From positions 1 to 64,000 of the forward strand of contig JAUNWT010000003.1 of assembly GCA_030540195.1 (NCBI GenBank): 64,000 bases of DNA, in the 5' to 3' direction. How positions within the stretch are numbered: the stretch's first letter is position 1; the number at the start of each line of letters is the position of its first letter. Origin of the DNA: Bacillota bacterium (GTDB lineage: Bacteria > Bacillota_I > Bacilli_A > Erysipelotrichales > Coprobacillaceae). The notes under the pieces were generated by a model. It had not been told where the DNA came from. It saw nothing but the letters and a program-made list of their open reading frames with translations, and searched no databases. The position numbers were made by a program, and so were the translations under genes. This document shows, one piece after another, positions 26,807 to 35,110 of this stretch.

Positions 26807-27751
26807 TTAATCATCCTTTCCTAATCTAATTCTTGGATCGATAATTCCGTAAGAAATATCAATAATCAACATCATAAAGATGTACATTGCCGCATATAAG
26901 AATGAACAAGCTAAAATGATGTTGTAATCATTTGATAAAATACTATTAATTAATAATTTACCTAATCCAGGAACAGAACAAATCTTTTCAACAACCATAG
27001 TACCTGTCATTAAGTTAACTAAGATAGGTCCTAAAATTGTAATAACTGGAATTAAAGCATTTCTTAATGCATGTTTGAAAATTAAAGTTTTACGATCTAA
27101 ACCTTTTGCTTTTGCAAGAGTCATATATTCACTTGTTAAAACTGAAACCATTTCAGTACGTGTAAAACGTGCAACGTTTGCAATAACACCAACTGATAAA
27201 GCCAAAATTGGCATAATTGATGATTTAATTGCATTCGATGAACTATATGAAGTTGGTAACAATCTTAATTTTGAAGCAAATAGTAATAAAATTAACATTG
27301 CAAATACGAATGAAGGGATTGAAACCCCAATTACAGAGATAACTGTAGCAATAGTATCCCAAATTGTATTTTTATGTAAGGCAGCAAATACCCCTAAGAA
27401 CATACCAATAATTGTTCCAATAATTACTGCACATAAACCATAAATCATAGATAATTTTGCAGCACTTCCTACAAGTGAAGATACTTGCATATCTTTGTAT
27501 AAGTTAAATGAAACACCGAAATCCCCTGTTAACATATTTTGAATATAACGTACGAATTGAACAGGTATTGGTTTATCCAATCCGTATTGAGCTTCGATAG
27601 CCGCTCTGGCTGAAGCACTTAATTTTTCATTGTTAATTGGAGAACCAGGTAAAAATTTAACCATTAAAAATAATACCATTAAAATAACGAATAAAGTAAC
27701 TAACGAAATAACAAGACGCTTTCCGATATATTTTAAGGTTGAATTACTCAT
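26807..27751 (-). CDS. oppB: Oligopeptide ABC transporter permease OppB
   Basis: The protein has 314 aa with six TM helices. It has an N-terminal KYIGKRLVISLVTLFVI signal-anchor helix, a periplasmic-side loop containing PGSPINNEKLSA and LDKPIPVQF, and the EAA loop AKAKGLDRKTLIFKHALRNAL. AGGAGG precedes the start. It follows oppA1 after an 88-bp gap that holds a stem-loop, which should lower expression of the membrane and ATPase genes relative to the binding protein. Confidence 0.94.
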   Translation of the reverse strand: MSNSTLKYIGKRLVISLVTLFVILMVLFLMVKFLPGSPINNEKLSASARAAIEAQYGLDKPIPVQFVRYIQNMLTGDFGVSFNLYKDMQVSSLVGSAAKLSMIYGLCAVIIGTIIGMFLGVFAALHKNTIWDTIATVISVIGVSIPSFVFAMLILLLFASKLRLLPTSYSSSNAIKSSIMPILALSVGVIANVARFTRTEMVSVLTSEYMTLAKAKGLDRKTLIFKHALRNALIPVITILGPILVNLMTGTMVVEKICSVPGLGKLLINSILSNDYNIILACSFLYAAMYIFMMLIIDISYGIIDPRIRLGKDD

Positions 27752-27773
27752 CTTTTTTCCTCCTATATTTATT

Positions 27774-27812
27774 TAAAAAAGAAACACAATACAGAATACT
27801 ATATTGTGTTGT
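27774..27812 (-). terminator. Intra-operon stem-loop between oppA1 and oppB
   Basis: On the minus strand AACACAATA, a ten-base loop, TATTGTGTT, then TCTTTTTT. Partial termination here would give the high binding-protein to permease ratio normal for opp systems. The stem sequence resembles that after oppA2. Confidence 0.75.
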
Positions 27813-27839
27813 CTTCTCTATGTTCTTTTTTTAATTGAA

Positions 27840-29459
27840 CTATTTTGAAACATATTCGAATGTGTATGGAACACCAACTGGTTTAATACCTAAGTTTTTA
27901 ACTTTTGTATTTTGTAAAGTTGCAGTACCTTTTTCGAATACTGGGATGTATCCTAAATCATCCATTAAGATTTTTTCTGCATCAATCATTTCTTGCCAAC
28001 GAGTATTAGCATCAGTTTCATTGTTAACTTTATCCATTAATGCATCATATTCAGCATTTGACCAATGACCATAGTTGTTATTGTTATCAGTTAATGCTAA
28101 TGTTAAATAAGTTGTAGGATCACCATAGTCAGGTCCCCAACGAGTTACTGATAAATCGAAATCTCCATTTTTTTGTTTGTTGTAGATACGATCTTGTTTA
28201 GTAGTAGCAACCATTTCAATGTTTAATCCTTTTAAACTAGAGAAAGCATTTTGTAAATAAGTTGCGAATACATCCATTGGTGATTCATCTGTACCATAAG
28301 TTAATCTTAAAGTAATTTCAGATTTTCCTAATTCTTTTAATCCTTCATCTAATGCAGCTTGAGCAGCTTTTTTATCATATGAAGTATAAGTATCTGCTTC
28401 ATCTCGGAAATCTTTTCCTTCTGGAGAAATTGATAATCCTTGAGGTACGAAGCCTTTAGCAACTTGTGAACCATCTTTTAAGACGTTTTCACATAAGTCT
28501 TTTCTATTAATTGCAAGTGAGATTGCTTTTCTTACATTTAAGTTAGCTAAATCACTGTTTTGGAAGTTTACTGAAATATAGAATAAATAACCTTCATTAA
28601 TTTGTTTAAATGAATCATCTTTTTTGTATTTATCAACTAAGTCTGAGTTGATTGGTGCGAAATCAGTTTCACCTGCTTCAAATGATTGAGCGGCAACTTT
28701 TGGTTCTTGAACTAATTTCATAACTAATTTGTCAATTTTAACATCTTTAGCAGCGTAGAATTTGTCATTTTTTTCGAATTCAGCTACTGAACCTGGTTCC
28801 CAGTTTGTCATAACAAAAGCACCATTTGATAAGATTGTATCAGCACTCTTACCATATTTGTCACCTTGTTTTTCACAGAATTTTTCATTGATTGGATAGA
28901 AACATGGGAATGACATTAATTCATCAAAGAATGAAACACGAGTAGTTGTAGTAACTTCTAATGTTTTGTCATCTACAGCTTTTACACCTAAAGCATTTAA
29001 ATCATCATCAGTTAAATCTTGTTCTGCATCGATTTTGTCTGATAATTCTTGTGCACCTGCGATGTTAGCAATTCCATCACAGAACATGTAATAATAGTTT
29101 CCTTTCTTTTTGAAGATTCTTTGCCATGCATAAACGAAATCGTTTGCAGTAACAGGATCTCCGTTAGACCATTTAGCATCTCTTAATTTATAAGTGTGTG
29201 TTAAACCGTCTTCTGAAACTTCTGAAGATTTAGCAATACCATATGTAGTAGTACCATCTTTAGCAGGTTTCATAAGCCCATCAATAATTGCATGTAATGC
29301 AGTAAATGAGCATCCGTCTTCGGCATCAGATGAGTCTAAGTTCTTAATATCTAATTCACTTGAATAAGTGTAAATAGATGAGTCATCACCAGATCCCCCA
29401 CACCCAGCAAGAGTTAGAGCCATCATAGCACAAAGTACCATAGATAATAATTTTTTCAT
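27840..29459 (-). CDS. oppA: Peptide ABC transporter substrate-binding lipoprotein, paralogue 1
   Basis: The protein has 539 aa. The N-terminal lipoprotein signal ends in LTLAGC, with the lipidated Cys at residue 20. It belongs to solute-binding protein family 5 (SBP_bac_5): YTYSSELDIKNLDSS, the LRDAKWSNGDPVTANDFVYAW region, then TRWGPDYGDPTTYL near residue 430, the strand that closes on the bound peptide. It lies directly upstream of oppBCDF and is the operon-linked receptor. A 645-bp block (28305-28949) is identical to the matching part of paralogue 2. It has its own promoter at about 29528-29556. Confidence 0.95.
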   Translation of the reverse strand: MKKLLSMVLCAMMALTLAGCGGSGDDSSIYTYSSELDIKNLDSSDAEDGCSFTALHAIIDGLMKPAKDGTTTYGIAKSSEVSEDGLTHTYKLRDAKWSNGDPVTANDFVYAWQRIFKKKGNYYYMFCDGIANIAGAQELSDKIDAEQDLTDDDLNALGVKAVDDKTLEVTTTTRVSFFDELMSFPCFYPINEKFCEKQGDKYGKSADTILSNGAFVMTNWEPGSVAEFEKNDKFYAAKDVKIDKLVMKLVQEPKVAAQSFEAGETDFAPINSDLVDKYKKDDSFKQINEGYLFYISVNFQNSDLANLNVRKAISLAINRKDLCENVLKDGSQVAKGFVPQGLSISPEGKDFRDEADTYTSYDKKAAQAALDEGLKELGKSEITLRLTYGTDESPMDVFATYLQNAFSSLKGLNIEMVATTKQDRIYNKQKNGDFDLSVTRWGPDYGDPTTYLTLALTDNNNNYGHWSNAEYDALMDKVNNETDANTRWQEMIDAEKILMDDLGYIPVFEKGTATLQNTKVKNLGIKPVGVPYTFEYVSK

Positions 29460-29527
29460 TTTTTCTCTTCCCTTCTATAAATCGCCTTTGTATACATTAA
29501 TACGCATACAATAAAATTTATGCTTTA

Positions 29528-29556
29528 ATATTAGTACAATGCGATATAGAAGTCAA
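29528..29556 (-). promoter_or_regulatory. oppA1 promoter
   Basis: On the minus strand TTGACT (29551-29556), 17-bp spacer, TAATAT (29528-29533). It begins a leader of about 65 nt that carries an inverted repeat. Confidence 0.75.
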
Positions 29557-29571
29557 TAAAAAAGACGAACT

Positions 29572-29581
29572 TTGTATACAA
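29572..29581. promoter_or_regulatory. TTGTATACAA palindrome 15 bp upstream of the oppA1 -35
   Basis: Exact 10-bp palindrome. The gap to the upstream edge of the -35 hexamer is 15 bp, the same as at oppA2 and oppA3. A second, looser copy (TTGTTTATACAA, 29592-29603) lies next to it. Candidate regulator-binding site. Confidence 0.65.
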
Positions 29582-29718
29582 AATTGTATTATTGTTTATA
29601 CAAAAAATCTATTTTTTAATCTACATTCAAGAATAAATTAGGATAATTGTTTTTTATACATTTCATTTTTTGGCGATATATTAATGAGAAGACAATATAT
29701 ATTTATTCTTATTTAAGA

Positions 29719-29748
29719 AGAAACACAATACCGAAATATTGTGTTTCT
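29719..29748 (-). terminator. Stem-loop after oppA2
   Basis: AGAAACACAATA, loop of six, TATTGTGTTTCT: a perfect 12-bp stem. The following T tract on the minus strand is short, so it may act as a 3'-end stabiliser or a weak terminator. Confidence 0.65.
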
Positions 29749-29762
29749 GTTGATTTTATCGA

Positions 29763-31385
29763 CTATTTTGATACATATTGGAATGTATATGGAACACCTA
29801 CAGGTCTAATTACTAAACCTTTTGCATCTTTATTTTGTAAAGTTGCAGTACCTTTTTCAAATACTGGGATGTAACATAAATCATCCATCATAATTTTTTC
29901 TGCATCAATCATTTCTTGCCAACGAGTTTTAGCATCAGATTCATTAGCAACTTTATCCATTAATGCATCTAATTCAGCATTTGAATATTTACCATAGTTA
30001 TTACTATTAGAAGAAATACCCATTGTTAAATAAGTTGTAGGATCACCATAGTCAGGTCCCCAACGAGTTGTAGCTAAATCGTAATCACCATTTTTTTGTT
30101 TATTGTAGATACGATCTTGTTTAGTAGTAGCAACCATTTCTACTTTAATACCATTTAATTTGCTTAAAGCGTTTTGTAAGTAAGTAGCGAATACATCCAT
30201 TGGAGATTCATCTGTACCATAAGTAACTCTTAAAGTAATTTCAGATTTTCCTAATTCTTTTAATCCTTCATCTAATGCAGCTTGAGCAGCTTTTTTATCA
30301 TATGAAGTATAAGTATCTGCTTCATCTCGGAAATCTTTTCCTTCTGGAGAAATTGATAATCCTTGAGGTACGAAGCCTTTAGCAACTTGTGAACCATCTT
30401 TTAAGACGTTTTCACATAAGTCTTTTCTATTAATTGCAAGTGAGATTGCTTTTCTTACATTTAAGTTAGCTAAATCACTGTTTTGGAAGTTTACTGAAAT
30501 ATAGAATAAATAACCTTCATTAATTTGTTTAAATGAATCATCTTTTTTGTATTTATCAACTAAGTCTGAGTTGATTGGTGCGAAATCAGTTTCACCTGCT
30601 TCAAATGATTGAGCGGCAACTTTTGGTTCTTGAACTAATTTCATAACTAATTTGTCAATTTTAACATCTTTAGCAGCGTAGAATTTGTCATTTTTTTCGA
30701 ATTCAGCTACTGAACCTGGTTCCCAGTTTGTCATAACAAAAGCACCATTTGATAAGATTGTATCAGCACTCTTACCATATTTGTCACCTTGTTTTTCACA
30801 GAATTTTTCATTGATTGGATAGAAACATGGGAATGACATTAATTCATCAAAGAATGAAACACGAGTAGTTGTTGTAACTTCTAATGTTTTATCATCGATA
30901 GCTTTAACACCCATTGCATCTAAATCAGCATCTGTAATATCTTCTTCATTGTCAATTTTATCTGACATTTCTTGTGCCCCTACGATACTTGCAATACCAT
31001 CACAGAACATGTAGTAATATTGACCTTTCTTTTGGAAGATTCTATGCCATGCATAAACGAAATCATCTGCAGTTACAGGATCACCGTTAGCCCATTTAGC
31101 ATTTTTTCTAATTTTGTAAGTATGAGTTAATCCATCATCTGAAACTTCAGAAGATGAAGCAACACCTTTTACGATATTACCTTTCTTATCTGTTTTCATA
31201 AGCCCATCAATAACAGCATGCATTGCTGTAAATGAGCATCCGTCATCGGCATCTGATGAGTCTAAGTTTTTGATATCTAATTCACTTGAAAAAGTGTAAG
31301 TAGATGAATCTCCTCCTGAGCCCCCACAACCAGCAAGAGTTAGAGCCATCATAGCACAAAGCACCATTGATAATAGTTTTTTCAT
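29763..31385 (-). CDS. oppA: Peptide ABC transporter substrate-binding lipoprotein, paralogue 2
   Basis: The protein has 540 aa. The signal peptide and lipobox (LTLAGC) are identical to paralogue 1 and the family 5 fold is the same. The middle third is identical to paralogue 1 at the DNA level, while the N-terminal ~140 residues and the C-terminal ~150 differ at many positions, such as LSKLNGIKVEM instead of FSSLKGLNIEM. No permease genes follow, so it presumably feeds the shared OppBCDF with a different peptide preference. It has its own promoter and a structured 5' leader. Confidence 0.94.
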   Translation of the reverse strand: MKKLLSMVLCAMMALTLAGCGGSGGDSSTYTFSSELDIKNLDSSDADDGCSFTAMHAVIDGLMKTDKKGNIVKGVASSSEVSDDGLTHTYKIRKNAKWANGDPVTADDFVYAWHRIFQKKGQYYYMFCDGIASIVGAQEMSDKIDNEEDITDADLDAMGVKAIDDKTLEVTTTTRVSFFDELMSFPCFYPINEKFCEKQGDKYGKSADTILSNGAFVMTNWEPGSVAEFEKNDKFYAAKDVKIDKLVMKLVQEPKVAAQSFEAGETDFAPINSDLVDKYKKDDSFKQINEGYLFYISVNFQNSDLANLNVRKAISLAINRKDLCENVLKDGSQVAKGFVPQGLSISPEGKDFRDEADTYTSYDKKAAQAALDEGLKELGKSEITLRVTYGTDESPMDVFATYLQNALSKLNGIKVEMVATTKQDRIYNKQKNGDYDLATTRWGPDYGDPTTYLTMGISSNSNNYGKYSNAELDALMDKVANESDAKTRWQEMIDAEKIMMDDLCYIPVFEKGTATLQNKDAKGLVIRPVGVPYTFQYVSK

Positions 31386-31419
31386 ATTCTCTCTTCCCTT
31401 CTTAAATTATCTTTTGTGC

Positions 31420-31457
31420 AATAAATCGACAAGTTGTATACAATTTATCGATTTATT
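31420..31457 (-). promoter_or_regulatory. 38-bp nested palindrome at the 5' end of the oppA2 transcript
   Basis: The arms AATAAATCGA and TCGATTTATT are perfect inverted repeats. They enclose four bases, the exact palindrome TTGTATACAA (31434-31443) and four bases. The element begins just downstream of the -10 and about at the expected +1. As RNA it would form a 10-bp stem with an inner hairpin; as DNA it could be an operator. Confidence 0.7.
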
Positions 31458-31463
31458 AACTTC

Positions 31464-31492
31464 ATGATAGAAGAATTTCTTCCGAAAGTCAA
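31464..31492 (-). promoter_or_regulatory. oppA2 promoter
   Basis: TTGACT (31487-31492), 17-bp spacer, TATCAT (31464-31469) on the minus strand. Confidence 0.78.
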
Positions 31493-31507
31493 TAGATTTT
31501 TGTATAT

Positions 31508-31517
31508 TTGTATACAA
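31508..31517. promoter_or_regulatory. TTGTATACAA palindrome 15 bp upstream of the oppA2 -35
   Basis: Exact 10-mer with the same 15-bp gap to the -35 as at oppA1 and oppA3. The intervening bases are not conserved between the promoters. Confidence 0.65.
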
Positions 31518-31554
31518 TATATTTAATAATTTTATTACTGTGATAATTTTTATG

Positions 31555-31586
31555 CAAAAAAGCGTATATGTTTTACTATATACGCC
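31555..31586 (-). terminator. oppA3 terminator
   Basis: GCGTATAT, eight-base loop, ATATACGC, then TTTTTT on the minus strand. Confidence 0.88.
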
Positions 31587-31596
31587 TTAATAACTT

Positions 31597-33225
31597 TTAT
31601 TCAGTTTTTTCTACATACTCAAACGAAATTGTTCGACATGGTTTGATTACAAGATTTTTAACCTTTGGATTTTGTAATGTTGCTGCTCCTTTTTCAAAAA
31701 CAGGAATATAGGCATAGTCTTCTAATAAGATTTTTTCAGCATCTTTCATTTCATGCCAACGCTTATTCACATCTGATTCAACACCAACTTGATCGACAAG
31801 GTTGTCATATTCACTATTAGACCATTTTCCATAGTTGTTACTATTTGTAGATAATGCAATTGTTAAATAAGTCGTAGGATCACCATAATCAGGTCCCCAA
31901 CGTGTTACTGCCAAATCAAAATCTCCATTTTTTTGTTTATTGTAGATACGATCTTGTTTAGTAGTAGCAACCATTTCTACTTTAATACCATCTAATTTAC
32001 TTAAAGCATTTTGTAAGTAAGTTGCAAATACATCCATTGGAGATTCATCTGTACCGTAAGTAATTCTTAATGTAATTTGATTTTTTCCTAATTCTTTTAA
32101 TCCTTCATCTAATGCAGCTTGTGCAGCTTTTTTATCATAAGATGTAAAATTTCCAGAATCTTTTCTAAAATCAACACCATCTGGACTTGTTGCTAGACCA
32201 GAAGGAATAAATCCTTTTGCAACTTGTGATCCATCTTTTAAAACATTTTCGCATAGATCTTTTCTATTGATTGCAAGTGAAATTGCTTTTCTTACATTTA
32301 TATTCGCTAGATCTGTATTTTTAAAATTGATAGAAATATAGAATAAGAAACCATCATAAACTTGTTTAAAAGCTTCATCATCTTTATATTTATCAACTAA
32401 ATCCGAATTAATTGGTGCATAATCTGTTTCTCCTGCTTCAAAAGATTGTGCAGCAACTTTAGGTTCTTGAACTAATTTCATGATAAGTTTATTTAATTTA
32501 ACATGTTTTTGATCATAATAGCTTTCATTCTTTTCAAATTCAGCGACTGAACCTGGTTCCCAGTTTGTCATTGTAAAAGCACCATTTCCTAAAATTGTTT
32601 TGGCACTTTTACCGTATTTATTTCCTTGCTTTTCACAGAATTTTTCATTAATTGGATAGAATGGTGGAAAAGCAAGGAGTTCATCTAAAAATGAAACACG
32701 AACTGTTGTTTTTACTTCTAATGTATAATCATCTAAAGCTTTTACACCCATAGAATTTAAATCATCATCTGTAAGTTCTTCACCAGCATCTATTTTATCT
32801 GATAATTCTTGTGCACCTTGAATGCTTGCAATGCCATCTGCAAACATGTAATAATAATTCCCTTTGTTTTTAAAGATGCGATGCCAGGCATAAACAAAAT
32901 CATTGGCTATCACAGGATCCCCATTTGACCATTTAGCATCTTTTCTAAGCTTATACGTATGGGTTAGTCCATCTTCTGAAACATCTTCACTTTTTGCAAT
33001 ACCATACGTAATATTTCCTTTTTTGTCTGTTTTCATTAATCCATCAATCACCGCATGAATAGCACGTAATGAACATTGATCATCGGCATCCGATGAATCT
33101 AAATTTTTGATATCCAATTCGCTTGAATACGTATAAGTTGATGTATCTTCTTTACTGTTGCCCCCACAACCAGCTAAAGAAAATATCATCAAAAAGCATA
33201 GTAATAATGATACATATTTTTTCAT
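31597..33225 (-). CDS. oppA: Peptide ABC transporter substrate-binding lipoprotein, paralogue 3
   Basis: The protein has 542 aa from the ATG at 33225. AAGGGAG is nine bases upstream, whereas the ATG at 33234 overlaps that site. The lipobox is FSLAGC. It is a family 5 binding protein with the same TRWGPDYGDPTTYL strand as its neighbours, and more diverged from paralogues 1 and 2 than they are from each other. Its promoter and terminator are its own, so expression can be independent of oppBCDF. Confidence 0.93.
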   Translation of the reverse strand: MKKYVSLLLCFLMIFSLAGCGGNSKEDTSTYTYSSELDIKNLDSSDADDQCSLRAIHAVIDGLMKTDKKGNITYGIAKSEDVSEDGLTHTYKLRKDAKWSNGDPVIANDFVYAWHRIFKNKGNYYYMFADGIASIQGAQELSDKIDAGEELTDDDLNSMGVKALDDYTLEVKTTVRVSFLDELLAFPPFYPINEKFCEKQGNKYGKSAKTILGNGAFTMTNWEPGSVAEFEKNESYYDQKHVKLNKLIMKLVQEPKVAAQSFEAGETDYAPINSDLVDKYKDDEAFKQVYDGFLFYISINFKNTDLANINVRKAISLAINRKDLCENVLKDGSQVAKGFIPSGLATSPDGVDFRKDSGNFTSYDKKAAQAALDEGLKELGKNQITLRITYGTDESPMDVFATYLQNALSKLDGIKVEMVATTKQDRIYNKQKNGDFDLAVTRWGPDYGDPTTYLTIALSTNSNNYGKWSNSEYDNLVDQVGVESDVNKRWHEMKDAEKILLEDYAYIPVFEKGAATLQNPKVKNLVIKPCRTISFEYVEKTE

Positions 33226-33267
33226 AGTTCCCATCTCCCTTTATTCATATCTATTTACTATGATATA

Positions 33268-33296
33268 AAAATACGCTAACTTATCCAAGAAGTCAA
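33268..33296 (-). promoter_or_regulatory. oppA3 promoter
   Basis: TTGACT (33291-33296), 17-bp spacer, TATTTT (33268-33273) on the minus strand. Confidence 0.65.
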
Positions 33297-33311
33297 AGGA
33301 TATGATAAAAA

Positions 33312-33321
33312 TTGTATACAA
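33312..33321. promoter_or_regulatory. TTGTATACAA palindrome 15 bp upstream of the oppA3 -35
   Basis: Exact 10-mer, third instance with the identical 15-bp gap. It touches the outer edge of the oppA4 terminator. Confidence 0.65.
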
Positions 33322-33360
33322 TAAAAGCATAATAGCTTTTTTACTATTATGCTTTTTATT
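33320..33360 (-). terminator. oppA4 terminator
   Basis: AAAAGCATAATAG, eight-base loop, CTATTATGCTTTT flanked by AT-rich ends. Confidence 0.85.
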
Positions 33361-33362
33361 TA

Positions 33363-34991
33363 TTATTCAGTTTTTTCAACATATTGGAAAGATAAAACAT
33401 TACATGGTTTAATCACTAAATTTTTAACCTTAGTATTTTGTAAAGTTGCTGATCCTTTTTCAAATACCGGAATACTTCCTAAATCAGTCATCAATACTTT
33501 TTCTGCTTCTAATAATTCTTGCCAACGAACACGTACATCTGATTCTGATGCAGCTTGTGCCATATAGTTATCAAAATCACTACTTACGTATTTGCCATAG
33601 TTATTACTATTTGTAGAAATATCAATTGTTAGGAACGTTGTAGGATCACCATAGTCAGGGCCCCAACGTGTTACCGCTAAATCATAATCCCCATTTTTTT
33701 GTTTATTATAAATACGGTCTTGTTTCGTTGTTGCTACCATTTCTACTTTAATTCCTTTTAACTTAGATAAAGAATTTTGTAAGTAAGTTGCAATCACATC
33801 CATTGGCGATTCATCTGTGCCATACGTAATACGTAATTTAATTTCAGATTTACCTAATTCTTTTAATCCTTGATCTAAAGCTTGTTGTGCTTTTGATTGA
33901 CTATAAGTAATATATGTTCCTGATTCTTCTCTAAAATCCTTTCCATCCGGACTTGTTGCTACACCTTTAGGAATAAATCCTGTTGCTGCAGAAGAACCGT
34001 CCTTTAATACTTTTTCACATAAATCTTTTCGATTAATTGAAAGTGACACTGCTTGTCTAATATTCGCATTAGCAAGATCTTCATTTTGGAAATTCACAGA
34101 TAAATAATAAAGAAATCCGTCTGGAACTTGTTTAAATGATTCATCATCTTTATATTTATCTACTAAATCAGAAGTAATTGGTGCATAATCTGTTTCTCCC
34201 GCCATAAATGATTGTGCGGCAACTTTGGGATCTTGAACAAGTTTCATCACAAGTTTTTCAATCTTGACAGTTTTCGCTTCATAATAATCTTCATTCTTTT
34301 TAAATTCAGCAATAGATCCTGGTTCCCAATTTGTCATAATAAAAGCACCATTTCCTAAAATAGCTTTTGCGCTTTTACCATATTTATCCCCTTGTTTTTC
34401 ACAAAACTTTTCATTAATTGGGAAAAAGCATGGAAATGCCATTAATTCATCAAAGAAAGAAACACGCACCGTTGTTTTCACTTCTAAAGTATAATCATCT
34501 ACTGCTTTTACACCCATAGAATTTAAATCGTCATCTGTAAGTTCTTCACCCGCATCAATTTTATCTGATAATTCTTGTGCTCCTTCAATACTTGCAATTC
34601 CATCGGCAAACATATAATAATAACTTCCCTTTTTTCTAAAAATACGTTGCCATGCATAAACAAAATCATGGGCCGTCACTGGATCTCCGTTTGTCCATTT
34701 AACATCTTTTCGAAGTTTGTAAGTATGTGTTAATCCATCTTCTGAAAGTTCTTCACTTTCAGCAACTGCATTGATGATATTTCCTTTTTTATCTGTTTTT
34801 GTAAGTCCATCAATAACTGCATGAATTGCTTTAAGTGAACATCCATCATCGGCATCTGATGAATCTAAATTTTTAATATCCAATTCACTTGAATACGTAT
34901 AAGTAGAAATGTCATCTCCACTTGATCCACCACATCCCGTTAAGGTTAAAACCATTAAACAACATAAAAGTAATGATAGTATTTTCTTCAT
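33363..34991 (-). CDS. oppA: Peptide ABC transporter substrate-binding lipoprotein, paralogue 4
   Basis: The protein has 542 aa from the ATG at 34991, which follows an AAAGGAGAAAGGG site. An upstream extension to 35054 has no ribosome site and would spoil the signal peptide. The lipobox is LTLTGC. It is the most distinct of the four family 5 paralogues, with changes such as YSQSKAQQALDQ. Unlike the others its promoter lacks the TTGTATACAA element and instead has a cre-like sequence (35060-35073), so it may be under catabolite rather than shared opp control. Confidence 0.93.
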   Translation of the reverse strand: MKKILSLLLCCLMVLTLTGCGGSSGDDISTYTYSSELDIKNLDSSDADDGCSLKAIHAVIDGLTKTDKKGNIINAVAESEELSEDGLTHTYKLRKDVKWTNGDPVTAHDFVYAWQRIFRKKGSYYYMFADGIASIEGAQELSDKIDAGEELTDDDLNSMGVKAVDDYTLEVKTTVRVSFFDELMAFPCFFPINEKFCEKQGDKYGKSAKAILGNGAFIMTNWEPGSIAEFKKNEDYYEAKTVKIEKLVMKLVQDPKVAAQSFMAGETDYAPITSDLVDKYKDDESFKQVPDGFLYYLSVNFQNEDLANANIRQAVSLSINRKDLCEKVLKDGSSAATGFIPKGVATSPDGKDFREESGTYITYSQSKAQQALDQGLKELGKSEIKLRITYGTDESPMDVIATYLQNSLSKLKGIKVEMVATTKQDRIYNKQKNGDYDLAVTRWGPDYGDPTTFLTIDISTNSNNYGKYVSSDFDNYMAQAASESDVRVRWQELLEAEKVLMTDLGSIPVFEKGSATLQNTKVKNLVIKPCNVLSFQYVEKTE

Positions 34992-35022
34992 ATTCCCTTT
35001 CTCCTTTTTATCTTCTCCTTTA

Positions 35023-35051
35023 ACCATAGACCTTTTTCTACACACCGTCAA
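35023..35051 (-). promoter_or_regulatory. oppA4 promoter
   Basis: TTGACG (35046-35051), 17-bp spacer, TATGGT (35023-35028) on the minus strand. Confidence 0.65.
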
Positions 35052-35059
35052 CAAAAATA

Positions 35060-35073
35060 TGTATCCGCTTACA
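35060..35073 (-). promoter_or_regulatory. Candidate cre (CcpA) site upstream of oppA4
   Basis: The minus strand reads TGTAAGCGGATACA, which matches the cre consensus TGWNANCGNTNWCA at 13 of 14 positions. It lies 8 bp upstream of the -35. CcpA binding is inferred from the motif. Confidence 0.55.
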
Positions 35074-35080
35074 TTTTTAT

Positions 35081-35110
35081 CAAAAAAAAGAAGTAGATCT
35101 CTCTACTTCA
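35081..35110 (-). terminator. Terminator of the ROK kinase gene
   Basis: GAAGTAGA, loop GAGA, TCTACTTC, then eight Ts on the minus strand. Confidence 0.9.

Larger units (their letters stand above)
29460..29762. other. Promoter and leader region of oppA1, plus the 3' region of oppA2
   Basis: This 303-bp gap holds no gene. From right to left it contains the oppA2 stem-loop (29719-29748), AT-rich DNA, a TTGTAT-N8-ATACAA repeat (29584-29603), the exact TTGTATACAA (29572-29581), the oppA1 promoter and a TTGTAT-N12-ATACAA repeat in the oppA1 leader (29488-29511). Confidence 0.8.
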
